The translations under genes and the position numbers were made by a program. 64,000 bases of DNA from Diploptera punctata. Lineage: Eukaryota > Arthropoda > Insecta > Blattodea > Blaberidae. The stretch is taken from positions 818,501 through 882,500 of the forward strand of contig JASPKZ010005708.1 of NCBI GenBank assembly GCA_030220185.1. The letters are read 5' to 3'. Each line of letters opens with the position of its first letter. The first letter of the stretch is position 1. The notes under the pieces are model-generated. The model searched no databases. It saw nothing but the letters and a program-made list of their open reading frames with translations, and was not told the origin of the DNA. Shown in pieces: positions 1-11,162 of this stretch.

Positions 1-247
1 AATGCATTTATTTTAATTTGTATAAAAACCTAAAATGCCGGATACTACCCAATCTTGCCTTTTGTTATACGCCAACGCTTACTCCCACATGCATAGTCTA
101 AAAAAATCCCTCGTTTGTGTCATTTATGGAAAACAAATATCTTAATAACACACCATTAAAATAATGGCGTTCGGTGATCATAGGAAGTTACCCAGCTATA
201 CGACGAAAATGCGTCTTTCAGTTTGTAATTCCTAATGCAAAATGCTA

Positions 248-515
248 TGCTGTAACTAACTCACTGGCTCTATCGAACCTGTAGCTTCATAGCTGCGCGG
301 ACATATCCTCTCCATACATCCCTATGCTGACCTAAATGTTTTCCAATCATCGCCTGTATAATCTACATCCCTCAAATAATGGTTAATGTTATTCTCCCCC
401 TCATTCTTGGTCTACCAACTGGGCGTTTTCCCTCTGGTTTTCCTACAAGAAGCTTCCATTCCCCAATCGTGTCACATGTCCTGCCCTTCTCGAGATTTAA
501 CTGTTAAATTCTATG
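248..515 (-). pseudogene. LINE-G 3' end fragment (non-LTR retrotransposon)
   Basis: Read on the minus strand this is a decayed 3' end of the LINE family seen best at 24435-25391. Recognisable parts include the stretch corresponding to KPEGKRPVGRP, the YGE/VRAAM tail and the terminal tag that reads ctcactggc on the plus strand. It carries stops and shifts and has no reverse transcriptase core, so it is a dead 5'-truncated copy. In intact relatives this segment is the C-terminal region of the ORF2 polyprotein, downstream of the RT. Confidence 0.75.
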
Positions 516-623
516 CTATCCTATTATTTTATTTAACGACACTTTTTAACAGCATGAGTCAATATGCTCATTAGCATAGACATTAAAATGTGGGTGAGAA
601 ATAACCAACAAAATATTCTCAGA

Positions 624-986
624 GTCCACCGCTGTGGTCTCGAGGTAGCGTGCTGCCTTGTCACGCAGTGGGCCCGGGTTCGATCCCCGGTCGGGGCAGT
701 TTTTCTGGGTGAGGTTTTTATCGGGGTTTTTCCTCACCTGTAAGACAAATGTCAGGAAAACTTTAAGGCCCAAACGGTCCCCGAAATCATATGGCCATCA
801 TTATCATCATCATCCTTATCATTGTCCCATCATCATCATCATCCTTCACCGGCGTGGAGAGCAACGGGAAGCTACCACACCTACAATTCCCTAGTAAAGC
901 TGCAAGCATTGCATGAAAATGCTATGATTGCAGTGAAGGACCTGCCTTCGGACAGAATTACTATGGATGGATGGATGGATGGATGG
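624..986 (+). mobile_element. SINE-A (tRNA-derived), complete, with target-site duplication
   Basis: The head has RNA polymerase III promoter boxes: an A-box-like tggtctcgaggtagcg and a B box gggttcgatcccc. The body carries the conserved strings gtgaggtttttatcgg and ggcccaaacggtccccgaa, then a variable cat/atc-rich stretch, then aacgggaagctaccacacc, and ends in a (ATGG)n tail. It is flanked by an exact 11-bp duplication atattctcaga at 613-623 and 987-997, the mark of LINE-driven retroposition. This is the best-bounded SINE-A copy. The short open frames across it are noise. Confidence 0.92.
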
Positions 987-1099
987 ATATTCTCAGATGT
1001 AGGGGCCTATATTTTTTCAGGCTACTGATACTTTCATATACGTAAATATACGATACAGGACACACGGTATAATTTCCTTCCCAAATTAACCATACTTAA

Positions 1100-1200
1100 G
1101 ATTTTATGCCTTGAAAATCCATAGCTTTGGGCGGGTTTGACCCTGCGAACCTTGGAGCCAGAGGCGACATTGTAAACACTAACCCACCAGGCTCAACCCT
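1100..1200 (-). mobile_element. Degenerate SINE-B-like tRNA-derived head
   Basis: On the minus strand this resembles the SINE-B head: a cctctggctcc block followed by a B-box-like gggtcaaacccg, then a piece resembling the tatggattt downstream block. The rest of the SINE-B body is absent or unrecognisable. The match is short, so an independent tRNA-like remnant is possible. Confidence 0.4.
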
Positions 1201-1325
1201 ATTACAAATTGTTCAGCTTATAAATAGTGGGGTTATTTATTATTCTAACTACGTTCATAGAAACCTGCCATACTAGTAGGTTATATAAAATGAGCATTTT
1301 AAGACATTTCATAATATATATTATG

Positions 1326-1329
1326 CACA

Positions 1330-1370
<41 letters not shown>
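1326..1370. repeat. (CA)n microsatellite
   Basis: About 22 near-perfect CA dinucleotide units, with one extra C near the start. Confidence 0.97.
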
Positions 1371-1372
<2 letters not shown>

Positions 1373-1712
1373 TCAATAACTACTAAAGGAAGGTTTTTCT
1401 AACATGGTCAATAGTCTCCTCTTGAGAAACTGCTGCTTTCGTTAAACTTCGCAGATTAATGTACCCGATTTTTTCGTTCAACTAATTTTTTCCGTGTCGG
1501 CCGAGTAATAAACTGTTCTAAGAAAATAATATATTTAATGTTTACTACTAACTAACCATGAATATTTCTTAAAAGTTGAACAAATAAACGACATTTTAAT
1601 TTTGCTTTCTTTCTTTCTTTATGCATTTTTTTAGGTATGATAAATCTGATGTTGGGATACCTTGTTAAATTCTGCCGTGTAAACCCATTACAGATTCCTT
1701 TATTAAACATTG

Positions 1713-1804
1713 CAACGGGAAGCTACCACACCTATAATTCCCTAGTAAAGCTGCAAAGCATAGCATGAAAATTCTATGATTGCAGTGAAAGAATTACTGT
1801 GAAT
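1713..1804 (+). mobile_element. SINE-A 3' fragment
   Basis: Only the 3' body is present: aacgggaagctaccacacc, the ccctagtaaagctgcaaag block and the tctatgattgcagtgaaag block, with a small deletion before the final attact. The tRNA-like head is missing, so this is a truncated or partly deleted copy. Confidence 0.8.
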
Positions 1805-3530
1805 GCATCTTCAGGGGTTACTGTTACCTGTCAATCCTAGTCTCTTTGCCCTAGTTAGGTAGATTTCCAGTAAATAACTAACATTTTAGATAATTTATAA
1901 ATGAGAAAATAATTAATATAATAATGAAAAATGTAAATAGAGTTAATCAGCTTAAAGGTATTATTTGAGGAATAGAAGAGTATTATAAAATAATGACACT
2001 ACCTTCGGCTGCTAACCATACACCGAAATATTTCATCTGCGCATGCAGGAATTAATTTCTGCCAAGTAGCTAGTGTTTGTCACAGAGTACCAGAGAAGAA
2101 AGTGGACAAGTTTCGCGTACATAAGCGGCGCTAGTATAGAACAACTAACGACATCTAAATTTTTTCGATTTTTTCTGGTTCTAATATGAAATTCAGCACC
2201 GCCTGGTGGTAAAATTATGAATTATAATTATATAACGCCATCTGGTGAATAATCATGAAATTGAACTTTTTATAGGAATAAATAACGTATTAATTATTCT
2301 TAAATTGTGGAATTATTTGTACCCAGCCTCTCAGAGCCAAAGATTTTCTTTAATTTTAACAGAATGGAAGAATGAAATAAATAAACATGTTAATTTATTT
2401 TCGTTTGTTAAAATTAAAAAAAAAACGTGCATTATGAGCTCTTTTAATAAATATGTACAATTGACGTACCCCCTTATTTTCACGTACATATTTTATACAA
2501 CATTTATTAAAGAACCTTAGCCATGTCATACATCTGAAGTTCATTGTAAAGTCACATTTTTAAAATGTTTATTAGAAATGGCTGGGCACTAACATCACTC
2601 TTCCTAACCTAATAAATTTTAGAATTTTATCACTTCTAGTAGGTTTATCTTTGAAAATAGATTCACATTAAAAACGTAAACAAGCTTGAATTTACTTACA
2701 AATCAGAGTAAAATAAAATCTAAGTAATGATTTTAACTTTCGATAATATATAATTTTGACAGTACCGTCTACATAGAACGAAAGGATAGCAGTTAAAAAA
2801 TTTAATTTACAAAATGGCTAATTTCCCATAATCCCGAGTGAACACGCCGTGTGCCTTGCATTTGTTTATTTAGTTACGTATTCTGTTACTACAAAACAGC
2901 GCTACCATTGTAGTTTGCTCATCGTAGTTCATAGTAAACGAACTGATTTTAGATGTCACTGTACTCAGTTTTCCCTCTATTCGAAGTGTTTGTAGGGACA
3001 GAAACGGAGAAGACTCCGTCAAGCTAAATGCGATAGATGCACATCTGGTGGCGGGGCAGGAAATTTGAATTTTAATAAAATTATGAATATATTAGCTTTT
3101 GTATAGCTCTTTGGCCTGTTTCTTAAATCAGAATTCTAATAGTTTTCTACTTGATTCAAATTATTTTATACCATTTCCAGAATACATTCTATTTGGCTCT
3201 TAGGCTTTTAATATAGTAGACCAAATTTAAGAACTAAATATTTATTCTATAAAGCGTATTACTTTGTTTTCTGTCTAGTGAATTAACTCGGATGGTAGAT
3301 TGTTTTATTCGGGACGACCCAAGTTCAAACTCAAAAGCGGACTAATCTGACTGATGTTTTGCTCAGGTTTTTTTCACTCATCAAAATAAAAAGGTGTGTT
3401 GTAATTCATCACAAAGACCAATTTAATTATAAATAGATGTTTCATATAATTAAATAATAAACTATGAACTGCTCCAGATCACACATGTGGAAAAAATTGA
3501 AATACACTGAATAAAATCAAAGATTTCTCT
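1805..3530. other. No gene recognised; AT-rich unique-looking DNA
   Basis: The one open frame above 90 codons (2245-2520, plus strand) has no recognisable motif and low-complexity composition. Around 3290-3400 a short tRNA-like string (aagttcaaactc) may be an old SINE relic, but it is too degraded to classify. I see nothing else. Confidence 0.5.
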
Positions 3531-3639
3531 TTAATAATAATCACAATTAAACAATTTTTCATAAATGAAATTATAAGAAAAAAAACAATGACTCAACATA
3601 ACCCAATTTGAAAAAAGAATCTGACAATTACAAAAAAAT

Positions 3640-4130
3640 CTGACAATAACAAAATAACTGATAACACTTGCATATAAAGGAAAAAGAAAACACAAAATTA
3701 GCTGAAACGCTTAAAAGATTTGACAGGAAAAATAGATATTACATACAAAACTGGAATAAATAACATAATAAATAATAGCATAGAAGAAGAAAATAATTTA
3801 ACAAGGGCGTACCCGGTATATAAACTAACGTTTAAAGACTGTAACGCATTTCCTATAGGAAGAACTAGCAAAAGTTTAAATATTAGATTTAAATAGCATT
3901 TTAAAGACTTTAAATATGCAGAAGGTAAATCAAGGTACGCCAAACATATAATAAAGGAAGGACAACATATGTGAGATATAGACATCGCCCTAAATATTTT
4001 ACACAAAGAATGGAACGCAGCTAAAATAAACATACTGGAGGAGTTAGAGATTTTTGAAGATAGTTGTCAACAGTTTGATATTAAAGGAGAACGCGCCCAG
4101 TACAGAAACCGACAATGCAGCCATAACAAA
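3640..4130 (+). pseudogene. Penelope-like element fragment, GIY-YIG endonuclease region
   Basis: Frame-aware translation gives KLTFKDCNAFPIGRT, then SLNIRFK, HFKDFKYAEGKSRYAKHI, IKEGHS and AKINILEELEIF. This order matches the C-terminal GIY-YIG endonuclease of Penelope-like retroelements, which act in target cleavage. The GIY half is kept (GIYKLT) but the YIG half reads PIG, and in-frame stops follow RFK and GHS, so the product is dead. Upstream at about 3690-3720 is a remnant of the RT-to-nuclease linker (ETLKRF). Downstream at 4178-4208 lies a ctgaaga...gaaa motif discussed as hammerhead-like. The motif AKIN(I/V)LEE(L/M)EI is shared with the palindrome at 28169-28766, so both belong to the same class. 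Confidence 0.78.
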
Positions 4131-4499
4131 TAAGTCAGTAGCTGGATGATAGCTGGACAATAGCGAACAACTTTCTGCTGAAGATGAGACTGATCCGAAA
4201 GGCCTACAATGTTTTAATTATTTTAATAGTTGAGGAAGCTGCGAAACAAGGTACAATTTTATTATTTTATTTTATAATTTTTAATTTTCAGAAGTGGTAG
4301 TGAATAATGAATAATTGCGTACCATTTTTAACCACGCAGAAAGTATTGGTATGTATCGGTAGTGTGAAAGAAAATTATTCATTTCAATTAAATCAGAATT
4401 TTTTTCATTTATCCTACAAAAATAATTGTACCAATTAAAACTCCATGGCAAGAAATTGCTCATCTTATAGATAGGTCGTCGATTGATTAATGTCTTTGA

Positions 4500-4700
4500 C
4501 ATCTTCCAATTCCTAATAGCCAATTTTGGCGATCCACCCAATTTCCTTCATGTATAAATATATTCCCTGACTCCATGAGGTTTTAGGTCTTTCTCTGCCT
4601 CGTCTTCTCTCAGGTTTCCATTCCAAAACACTTTTTGGTTGCCGATCCTCTTCCATTCGCTGGACATATCCGTACCATCTTAATTGTTGAGTTTTAACAT
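4500..4700 (-). pseudogene. LINE ORF2 C-terminal tail fragment
   Basis: The minus-strand frame reads QQLRWYGYVQRMEEDRQP, then EWKPERRRGRERPKTSW. This is the typical end of arthropod LINE ORF2 proteins ('RLRWLGHV.RM ... GRPK..W'), downstream of the reverse transcriptase. No RT core remains, so this is a 5'-truncated copy. Its sequence differs from LINE-G and it represents another family. Confidence 0.75.
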
Positions 4701-5171
4701 ATATATCACAATTATAAGGGAAACATAAATCATAACTTGTTAAAAAAAATACACTAATGCACCAAATTATGAAATACATAGGGGTTCATAATTTTCACAA
4801 TATTACAATCGCATATGTAAGGTTTCAGATAGTCATAAAATTCACTTACCGGTAACAAAACATACAGCTCATTACGGGTTTTTAACTGAAAAAAATTGTG
4901 AACATGGTCTTTTATATTCATTCGATCGTAATGGTCATTCCAGTTATATTAATTGCTCATCGTTTCTAATTATAATTGAAAAAAAATGGTTTTTTTTCCA
5001 GTAAAATAATGTTGGAGAACTAAACTCAAATTAGTTTTATTACTCTGTGTAATTGTATAATTTATAAGATAAACCGTTTAACGTTGTCAAAAGATCTGTA
5101 AGGTTTCGTGTAAGATTTTCAAACTAATCGATAGGAATTTAAAACACAAGTGATCTTCTTGGTGATAAAAT

Positions 5172-5374
5172 ATTAAAATATATATGCAGTCAATATGCCC
5201 ATTCACCAATTAATGTTTTAAAATGGTCAACAAGTTTCTACAGCCAAGTGTCATTCTCAAGACCAGATATTGACTCAATATGGTCTTGAGAATGACAGCT
5301 TGGCTGTAGAAACTTGTTGACCATTTAAAACATTAATTGGTGAAAGGGCATATTGACTGCATATATATTTTAAT
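5172..5374. repeat. Near-perfect palindrome, about 94-bp arms, 15-nt loop
   Basis: The left arm 5172-5265 pairs with 5281-5374 around 5273. I see only a few mismatches and two compensating single-base indels. On the plus strand the right arm begins with cttgagaatg, then a stem acagc/gctgt with a three-base loop, then agaaac. The same layout occurs at the 3' ends of the PLE pieces at 4178 and 28662. This suggests, but does not prove, a head-to-head pair of PLE 3' ends. Confidence 0.85.
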
Positions 5375-5753
5375 CGATAGAAGTAAGGAAGCTTTTAGCG
5401 AAAAAGAACTACTTAAGATAAAATGCGTCACACTACTGTGTGAAATCCTGTATTGGATTTTCATGTGAGATATAAACTTACGGAAGTGCTTCTCCTGATA
5501 AAGTCCACCGCATTTATTTGCTTGTCAAAGGGGAGTACATGTTTCTTAGCGCTCTTAAACAGAAGAGACGCAAAGTCTTTAGATGAAATAAAAAATATAA
5601 AAATAAATATATTTCCCCTACTTCTCCCCATTGCATAGAACATTTATTGCAGTTAAGATTGGAAAGAACAATAAACTAGTTCTCAAGAGTTTAATCTAGA
5701 TGTTACGACTTTATCTATCTTAAAATTTTAATAACAGTTATTTGTATCGTTTT

Positions 5754-6764
5754 TACACGCTTTATATTAGCTTGACCTGTATCTATCTATCTATTCATGT
5801 AACAGAATTTTTCAACGTGATTTTCACTCACATAAAATCATTGGATCGACTTGAAACTTTGTATACTTGTAAAGGACCCGTGACAATACAATAATTTCAT
5901 ATTTATTTTCTAAAATCCTGGCCAGAATCATCAGAAAATAAAAAAAAGTGGTCTTTATATCTATGTAACGGAATTTTTGAACACGATTTTCACCCACTTA
6001 CAAAACATTGGATCGACTTGAAATGTTGTATACTTGTAAAGGACCCGTGACAATGCAATATTTTCATATTTGTTTCTAAAATCCTGGCCAGAATCGTCAG
6101 AAAATCAAAAAAATTGTGTCTTTGTATCTATGTAACGGAATCTTTGAACACGATTTTCACCCACTTAGAAACATTGGATCGACTTGAAACTTTGTATACT
6201 TGTAAAGGACCCGTGACAATACAATAATTTCATATTTTGTTTCTAAAATCCTGGCGAGAATCATCAGAAAATAAAAAGAAAAAAGAAATTAAAACTGGTA
6301 TAATAGGTTGCGGACTTGTCGACTTTTTAGTAAATCGTTGTAAGTAGCTCAGTTTGGTAAAGCGGTGAACTCTAGTGGTATATAATTTCAGTAATCTATA
6401 GGTCGCTGGTTCAAATCCGGGCTGGGAGGTTTTTTTAGAAGAGTAGTTACTTTTAGCTCATACACACAATAATATCGAATTTAAAGGAATTTACATTTTT
6501 ATCTTATTCTGTAAAATATATAAAATAAAAAATAAATAATAGTTTTAAAAAACTAAAACAACACGCTTTATTAGAAAACCGAACTAAAAAATTGTCTTTT
6601 TGTTGATAACTCTATTTTATTCTATATGTTGTTGGAGATGATTTTTTTGTGGCCACTTTAATTTTATCCCAAGGCGGTTGGAAATTAAAATTATTTTTCA
6701 TTTTTTAGTTCGGTTTCTAATAAACGTCGTTTGTTTTAGTTTTTTAAAACTATTATTTATTTAT
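5754..6764 (+). mobile_element. TTP composite repeat, copy 1 (tandem units + tRNA-Tyr-like + foldback)
   Basis: It starts at acacgctttatattagc, followed by a short TATC tract. Three tandem units follow, each opening with tgtaac(a/g)gaat, at 5798, 5964 and 6131 (period 166-167 bp). Each unit contains ttggatcgacttgaaa, ggacccgtgacaat and atcctgg(c/a). A tRNA-like segment lies at 6337-6429, then an inverted-repeat block at 6521-6764. Here the foldback has lost most of its inner half: the outer arms (ttttaaaaaactaaaacaac / gttttagttttttaaaac) remain. No protein coding capacity is seen. It matches copies at 53814-55040 and 57770-59088. Confidence 0.85.
6337..6429 (+). pseudogene. tRNA-Tyr-like pseudogene with intron, inside TTP copy 1
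   Basis: The D-arm region (tagctcagtttgg), a T-arm (ggtcgctggttcaaatccg) and an 18-nt insertion after the anticodon-loop purine match the layout of intron-containing insect tRNA-Tyr. The anticodon position reads CTA (6372-6374) rather than GTA. The acceptor stem cannot form, so a functional tRNA is unlikely. Confidence 0.6.
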
Positions 6765-7119
6765 ATATTAAAAATTACTGTAGCCAATGTCTCAAACTTA
6801 AGCTTTTACACGCATTGCTAGCAGCAAAGGTACCTTTTTAAATATCTACACAAAATTACCTGACAATATCTTTCTTAAGAATGTATTCAGTTTCTTTCTA
6901 AAAAGTCGATTTTTCGTTAACCTGGCGATTTGCTTTAACATAACGTATTAACTTATTAAGATGGATGCTTGAACGTGTTGTGTATTGCATTTTTTTTAAG
7001 CATCGTGCTTGCACAAGCAACTTGTGGATTTATGGAAATTTCATCAAGCATGCTTGCACAAGCATGAATGAACATGTGTATAACCTTTACTTGCTACTAT
7101 CAAACTGGAGGCTTTTGGC
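6765..7119. other. No gene seen
   Basis: AT-rich sequence with a short imperfect direct repeat of the string gcttgcacaagca near 7007 and 7051. Nothing else is supported. Confidence 0.5.
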
Positions 7120-7395
7120 CACGCAGAATATAAACTCTCCATACATCCCTATACTGAGCTAAGATTTTCCAATCATTCCCTATATAACTCACTTCCAATA
7201 AATCAATGATTAATATCATTCTCCCATCTTATTATTAGCCTATTTATTAGGCGTTTTCCTTTGATTTATAAGAAGTTTCCATTACCATTCTTCATTACCC
7301 ATCTGTGCCACCATGTCTTGTCCATCGCAATATACTGCACTTACTATAACTATTCTTATTACATTTGGTTTCCCATAAAGATAATGGATTATTAT
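7120..7395 (-). pseudogene. LINE-G 3' fragment, decayed
   Basis: On the minus strand it aligns with the C-terminal part of LINE-G: the region equivalent to GKPEGKRPVGRPRMRW, then WRAYV. The plus strand carries the characteristic strings ccatacatccctata and gcgttttccttt. The extreme 3' tag is missing or mutated and many substitutions are present. Confidence 0.7.
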
Positions 7396-7647
7396 TTTCC
7401 TGTGTATACGCAATAGAACGAAAATGCGATATTTTGTGTTTATATTTAAACTGTAGCAGCCAGCAATTTACGCAATGTTGGCTAATTGTTTAATGACAAC
7501 TTTCATTAAAAAGGTATAGGTACTTTTCATTTCTTAGGAATTTTAAAGTATTTTTATTTTAATTTTTAAAAATAATTTTTAGTTTTTATAAAATTCAAGT
7601 ATATAAGTTAGGACTACACGATAATGAAATGGGTGATTGCGATAAAC

Positions 7648-7876
7648 AATCGAGGGGTTAAGTGGACAAACAACTTATGTGACTTCAAGTCGTTAATTTA
7701 CAGATCACATTTTCCTATGTATCTGATACTCTGGAAGAACCTTCAGGTGGGCGGCTATAGCGTCCGCCCAACTGAGGCCGTAGTCAGCTTATTCCCGACT
7801 GTTACGTAGAAAAATGTGATTTATGAAATAACGATTTAAAGTCACTTAAGTTGTTAGTCCACGTAACCCCTCAATT
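7648..7876. mobile_element. Hairpin MITE-like inverted repeat
   Basis: The left arm (from cgaggggttaagtggac at 7651) pairs with the right arm ending cacgtaacccctc at about 7872. The arms are roughly 72 bp and about 85% matched by eye. The centre contains a GC-rich inner palindrome, tgggcgg/ccgccca, at 7748-7770. It is about 229 bp with no coding capacity. This suits a non-autonomous foldback/MITE element, but I cannot assign the superfamily or a certain target duplication. Confidence 0.75.
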
Positions 7877-8620
7877 AAATTTAGCTATCAAAGTATACAA
7901 TAACCGAACGTCTAAGAATCAGTCCCTAGATATACAGAGAGAACTTTGCAATTGCCCTTCATCTATATTATATCTCCATGTATTCAGTTATCAAGTAATA
8001 AATTATTACACATTTCCGATTAAAATGCTCTAAATAATTGAGTTTGAAATTATACTTTGTATTCTATATAAGTTATTACATTAATAATAAAATGAAAACT
8101 GTTATTTGTTAACGAATGTTTTTATAAAAACCTGGGATTGCATAAACAGAATTTCAAATTTTAATTGAGATACAAATGTGATACAGAAGTGGAACTGAAT
8201 GATATCTGCTTTGCTAAATTCAAGGTGAACTAAATTCAGAATATGCAAATGTTCTGAATCTCTAATGAAGGCCTTCATTATTTTTAATAACACTAATTTA
8301 TTACATCTAAATGTATGCATATACAGTATAACCAATCATTTTAATATCGACAGTCAATTAATACTTTAACAAACCGTTAACAACTGTTGTAGGTTTTTTG
8401 AGTAGATAACTTTCTTGTTGAAGATATTGGAGAGTTTGATTCCTATCTTCAGCTTCGCTTTCACAGGAGATAAATCGCGAGAATTCTAGATTATTAATAG
8501 ATTCAACTTATATTACTATTCTCACTCTAGCTATTTAAAAATATATATTTTTTGTTTTACTTTGACAAAGTAGATAAGTTAGTTGCAGTTATTTTACTTT
8601 TAGTGCAGATACTGTCTGTC
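7877..8620. other. No gene seen
   Basis: AT-rich, with short open frames that lack any motif (for example 8102-8335 minus). No repeat is recognised. Confidence 0.5.
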
Positions 8621-8624
8621 CAGC

Positions 8625-8915
8625 CTCATGGGCTGGTGGTCAGCGTTTATGACTACTGTTCTGAGGTCTTGGGTTCAAATCAGACCAAATACATTTTTCC
8701 TTAAAGGTAGTTGCCCATGGTCTGGAATTTAGGTCAACTTTAGGTTATGGACATTTCATTATCATTTATCACCCATCATATCATTGGAGTAACGTAACAC
8801 CGCCTGCCAGGTGCCCCAACCTAAGAAATGGATTTCAATTCCGCCAGTGCCAGGGAAGAAAGCCAGTTAAATGTCTCAAAATATAACCTGGTGGCATAGG
8901 GGACGGGGGGGGGGA
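8625..8915 (+). mobile_element. SINE-E, tRNA-derived
   Basis: The head has an A-box-like ggctggtggtcagcg and a B-box-like gggttcaaatcag. The body carries ggtgccccaacct, then a cgccagtgccaggg block. The same 3' body (gcgccccaacctcagaa, cgccaatgccagg) recurs at 55663-55850, so this is a dispersed family. A poly-G run near 8907 marks the approximate end. No exact target duplication was found. Confidence 0.65.
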
Positions 8916-9764
8916 AGAAGAAATTAATTCAATATTTTAAATAGAAGTCATTCGATTCTTTAGTCTTAAGCGACCTCTTAGCAACTTTTATTATCCCGCG
9001 ACGGTACTAATGTTTGATTTCTTATGCGAAGAATTTAGTATGGGAAAAAAATCAATTTAAAACTTTTCTTTAATTTTTTAATTATTAATTAATTTTTTAG
9101 TTTAGTTTAAAATAGATAGGGCTAAGCTTGTTTATAGGGAGACCTATTTCCATGACATCAAGGTTGTCATTTTTTTTTTCGCTCAAGAATGGGCCGTGGA
9201 TCAAAACAGATGATAATTTCAAGGCGTAACATCAGGGCATGTGCTGGGTAAGATGCAATTTTATCCCCTCCCCATTTCTTGAATATTTATAGTGGTTGTT
9301 TGAGCGGTCTGGGCTCTCGCATTTTTTTGTCTAAGAAATATCTATTTCGGTTAACTATTGCCGGGAATATCTGTGTCAAATCCTAATGAATCTTTCTAGT
9401 TGTTAAAAATAAAGATCTACTACGATTACACATATATTTGGAACTATCTCCAAGTGCATCACACTTCTAAATTCCACCAGACATATATTATTTTGGGGTC
9501 AAACCGATATTGTTTGTCGATGTCTTTGGTCGGGTGACGGAGATCGAACCTCTGTATTCAGGTTTAGGGTTATGGTAATATATCCATTTTTAAACACTTG
9601 TTACAATTCTTAAAAATCTATAATATATGTATAGACCTATTAACGATACATTGATGGCTGGGTTGAGCTTATTCAGGTGTCAATTCGAAGCAAATGGTGC
9701 TCTAGACAATCTGTAAATCTAACGTCATATTAAGACATACTAAGATTAAAATTTGCAATGCTAT
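8916..9764. other. No gene seen; possible SINE relic on minus strand near 9525-9580
   Basis: A minus-strand B-box-like string (ggttcgatctccgtc) near 9540 suggests an old tRNA-derived fragment. The remainder is AT-rich with no support for a gene. Confidence 0.4.
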
Positions 9765-9773
9765 TATGAAATC

Positions 9774-10103
9774 GTCCACCGCTGTGGTCTCGAGGTAGCG
9801 TGCTGCCTTGTCACGCAGTGGGCCCGGGTTCGATCCCCGGTCGGGACAGTTTTTCTGGGTGAGGTTTTTATCGGGGATTTTCCTCACCTGTAAGACAAAT
9901 GTCAGGAAAACTTTAAGGCCCAAACGGTCCCCGAAATCATATGATAATCATCATCCGTATCATTATCATCACCATCCTTCACAGGTGTAGAAAGCAACGG
10001 GAAGCTACTACACCTACAATTCCCTAGTAAAGCTGCAAAGTATATGAAAATGTTATGATTGCAGTGAAAGAACTGCCCTCGGGCAGAATTACTACGGATG
10101 GAA
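9774..10103 (+). mobile_element. SINE-A, complete, with target-site duplication
   Basis: It has the same head, body and tail as the copy at 624-986, with a shorter cat-rich segment. A 9-bp duplication tatgaaatc flanks it at 9765-9773 and 10104-10112. The close match to the other copy suggests recent activity of the family. Confidence 0.9.
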
Positions 10104-10133
10104 TATGAAATCATGCTTTGGTCGTCATATGTT

Positions 10134-10392
10134 TGATCCTTCCGGGAAATTCTTGTATAAGACTTGAAATCATAATAATAGTCCCTTCGATTGGTTGCCG
10201 GCCAAAGGAAGGTAAGACCAGTGATGGGGCTGCCATATTATAGCCTTTGGTCAGGCTTTTCTGGAGAAGAAAAGAAAATAAAGAAAAGAAGAAATGGAAG
10301 AAAGGAAAGACTCTCTAGCCCTCGGATGCCCTAATAGCAACAAGGCGAAAACACAAGAGTTGACCAAGTGAGGTTAGATAGTAAAGTTACAC
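10134..10392 (+). repeat. Unclassified interspersed repeat I, copy 1
   Basis: It shares long near-identical blocks with 32522-32855: ccagtgatggggctgcca, agcccctcgga-type text (agccctcggatgccc) and ggttagatagtaaagtta. It is purine-rich with an AAG-type composition. It directly precedes a LINE tail at 10396, while copy 2 directly follows a LINE tail, so it may be a LINE untranslated region or a SINE using LINE ends. No motif identifies a product. Confidence 0.65.
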
Positions 10393-10395
10393 CAG

Positions 10396-10660
10396 ATGGG
10401 ATCGGAAAAGGAACACCGATATCTTAAAAGAATTGAAGACACGCCACTTTTGGAATATATTAAACAGTGCCAACTAAATTGGAAACACCATCTTGAAAGA
10501 ATGAGTTCAAATCGGATCCCCAAAGCTGTTTATAATTATATACCAAGAGGACGAAGATCTCTGGGCCGTTCTATGAAACCCTGGAGGGAAATTTTTCTAT
10601 AGGATCGTAACAGGGCTTGGCCTAATACCTGGAAGGAAGGAAGAAGAAAGAATATGAATC
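10396..10660 (+). pseudogene. LINE ORF2 C-terminal tail fragment with (GAAG)-type 3' tail
   Basis: The open frame reads YLKRIEDTPLLEYIKQC, NWKHHLERM, then RGRRSLGRSMKPW, ending shortly before a recognisable DRNR..PNTWKEGRR tail in the same frame after one stop. This is the terminal domain of an arthropod LINE ORF2. The 3' end is ggaaggaaggaagaagaaag, a simple-repeat tail typical of these elements. The 5' end is truncated and the RT is missing. A related 3' end lies at 32462-32520 (minus). Confidence 0.72.
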
Positions 10661-11162
10661 AATGTTATTATATGTTTGTGAAACATGGAAAAAAAAATAG
10701 GACCATTCGAAACAAATTGTAAACATTCATCAACAGATTTTCAAGAATAAGAATAAGATGGTCAGATTCAATTTCAAATTTAGAATTCTGTAAGATAACA
10801 AATAAATAATGTATTGCAATATAAATTTTAAAAATGAAATTGGATTTGGCACACTAAGAGAAGAAGATATAACAGTGGAAACAATGAATTTGTATTCGAA
10901 TCCACACGATCGCACGATAGTAGAGGATAAGGAAGACCAAGAAACATACAGAAAAGAACAGTTATTGAAGAAATAATTGCTAAGGAAGGCAAAGCATGCA
11001 TTGAAGTAAAGAAGTAGGCGAGAAATAGATTCCAATGGAAATACTTCGTGAATGCCTTATGCTCCTCATGAGGTGATAGAGGAGATTGATTGATTGATTG
11101 GTTGATACTAAAATCATGTAACCGTTGGTTACCCTCATATTTAAAATATAGAGTCCAAAGTT

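Noticed and set aside
658..894. Protein genes with SRSGPGFDPRSG or DRGSNPGPLRDKAARYLE, here and at 546-773, 9702-9990, 23697-23967, 45245-45535
   Set aside because: These are SINE-A translated in arbitrary frames; the strings follow the tRNA-like head.
2199..2248. CTCF-like motifs (gcctggtggt, gccatctggtga), also near 3042
   Set aside because: Short and imperfect matches. Similar gccatctgg strings also occur in retroposon text near 61970, so a repeat origin is as likely.
2245..2520. 91-codon plus-strand open frame
   Set aside because: It has AT-rich composition, no motif, no repeat homologue here and no splice or promoter support. It is compatible with chance.
5798..6296. CRISPR-like array from three repeated units
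   Set aside because: The units are contiguous 166-bp tandem copies with no spacers, in an insect-type genome.
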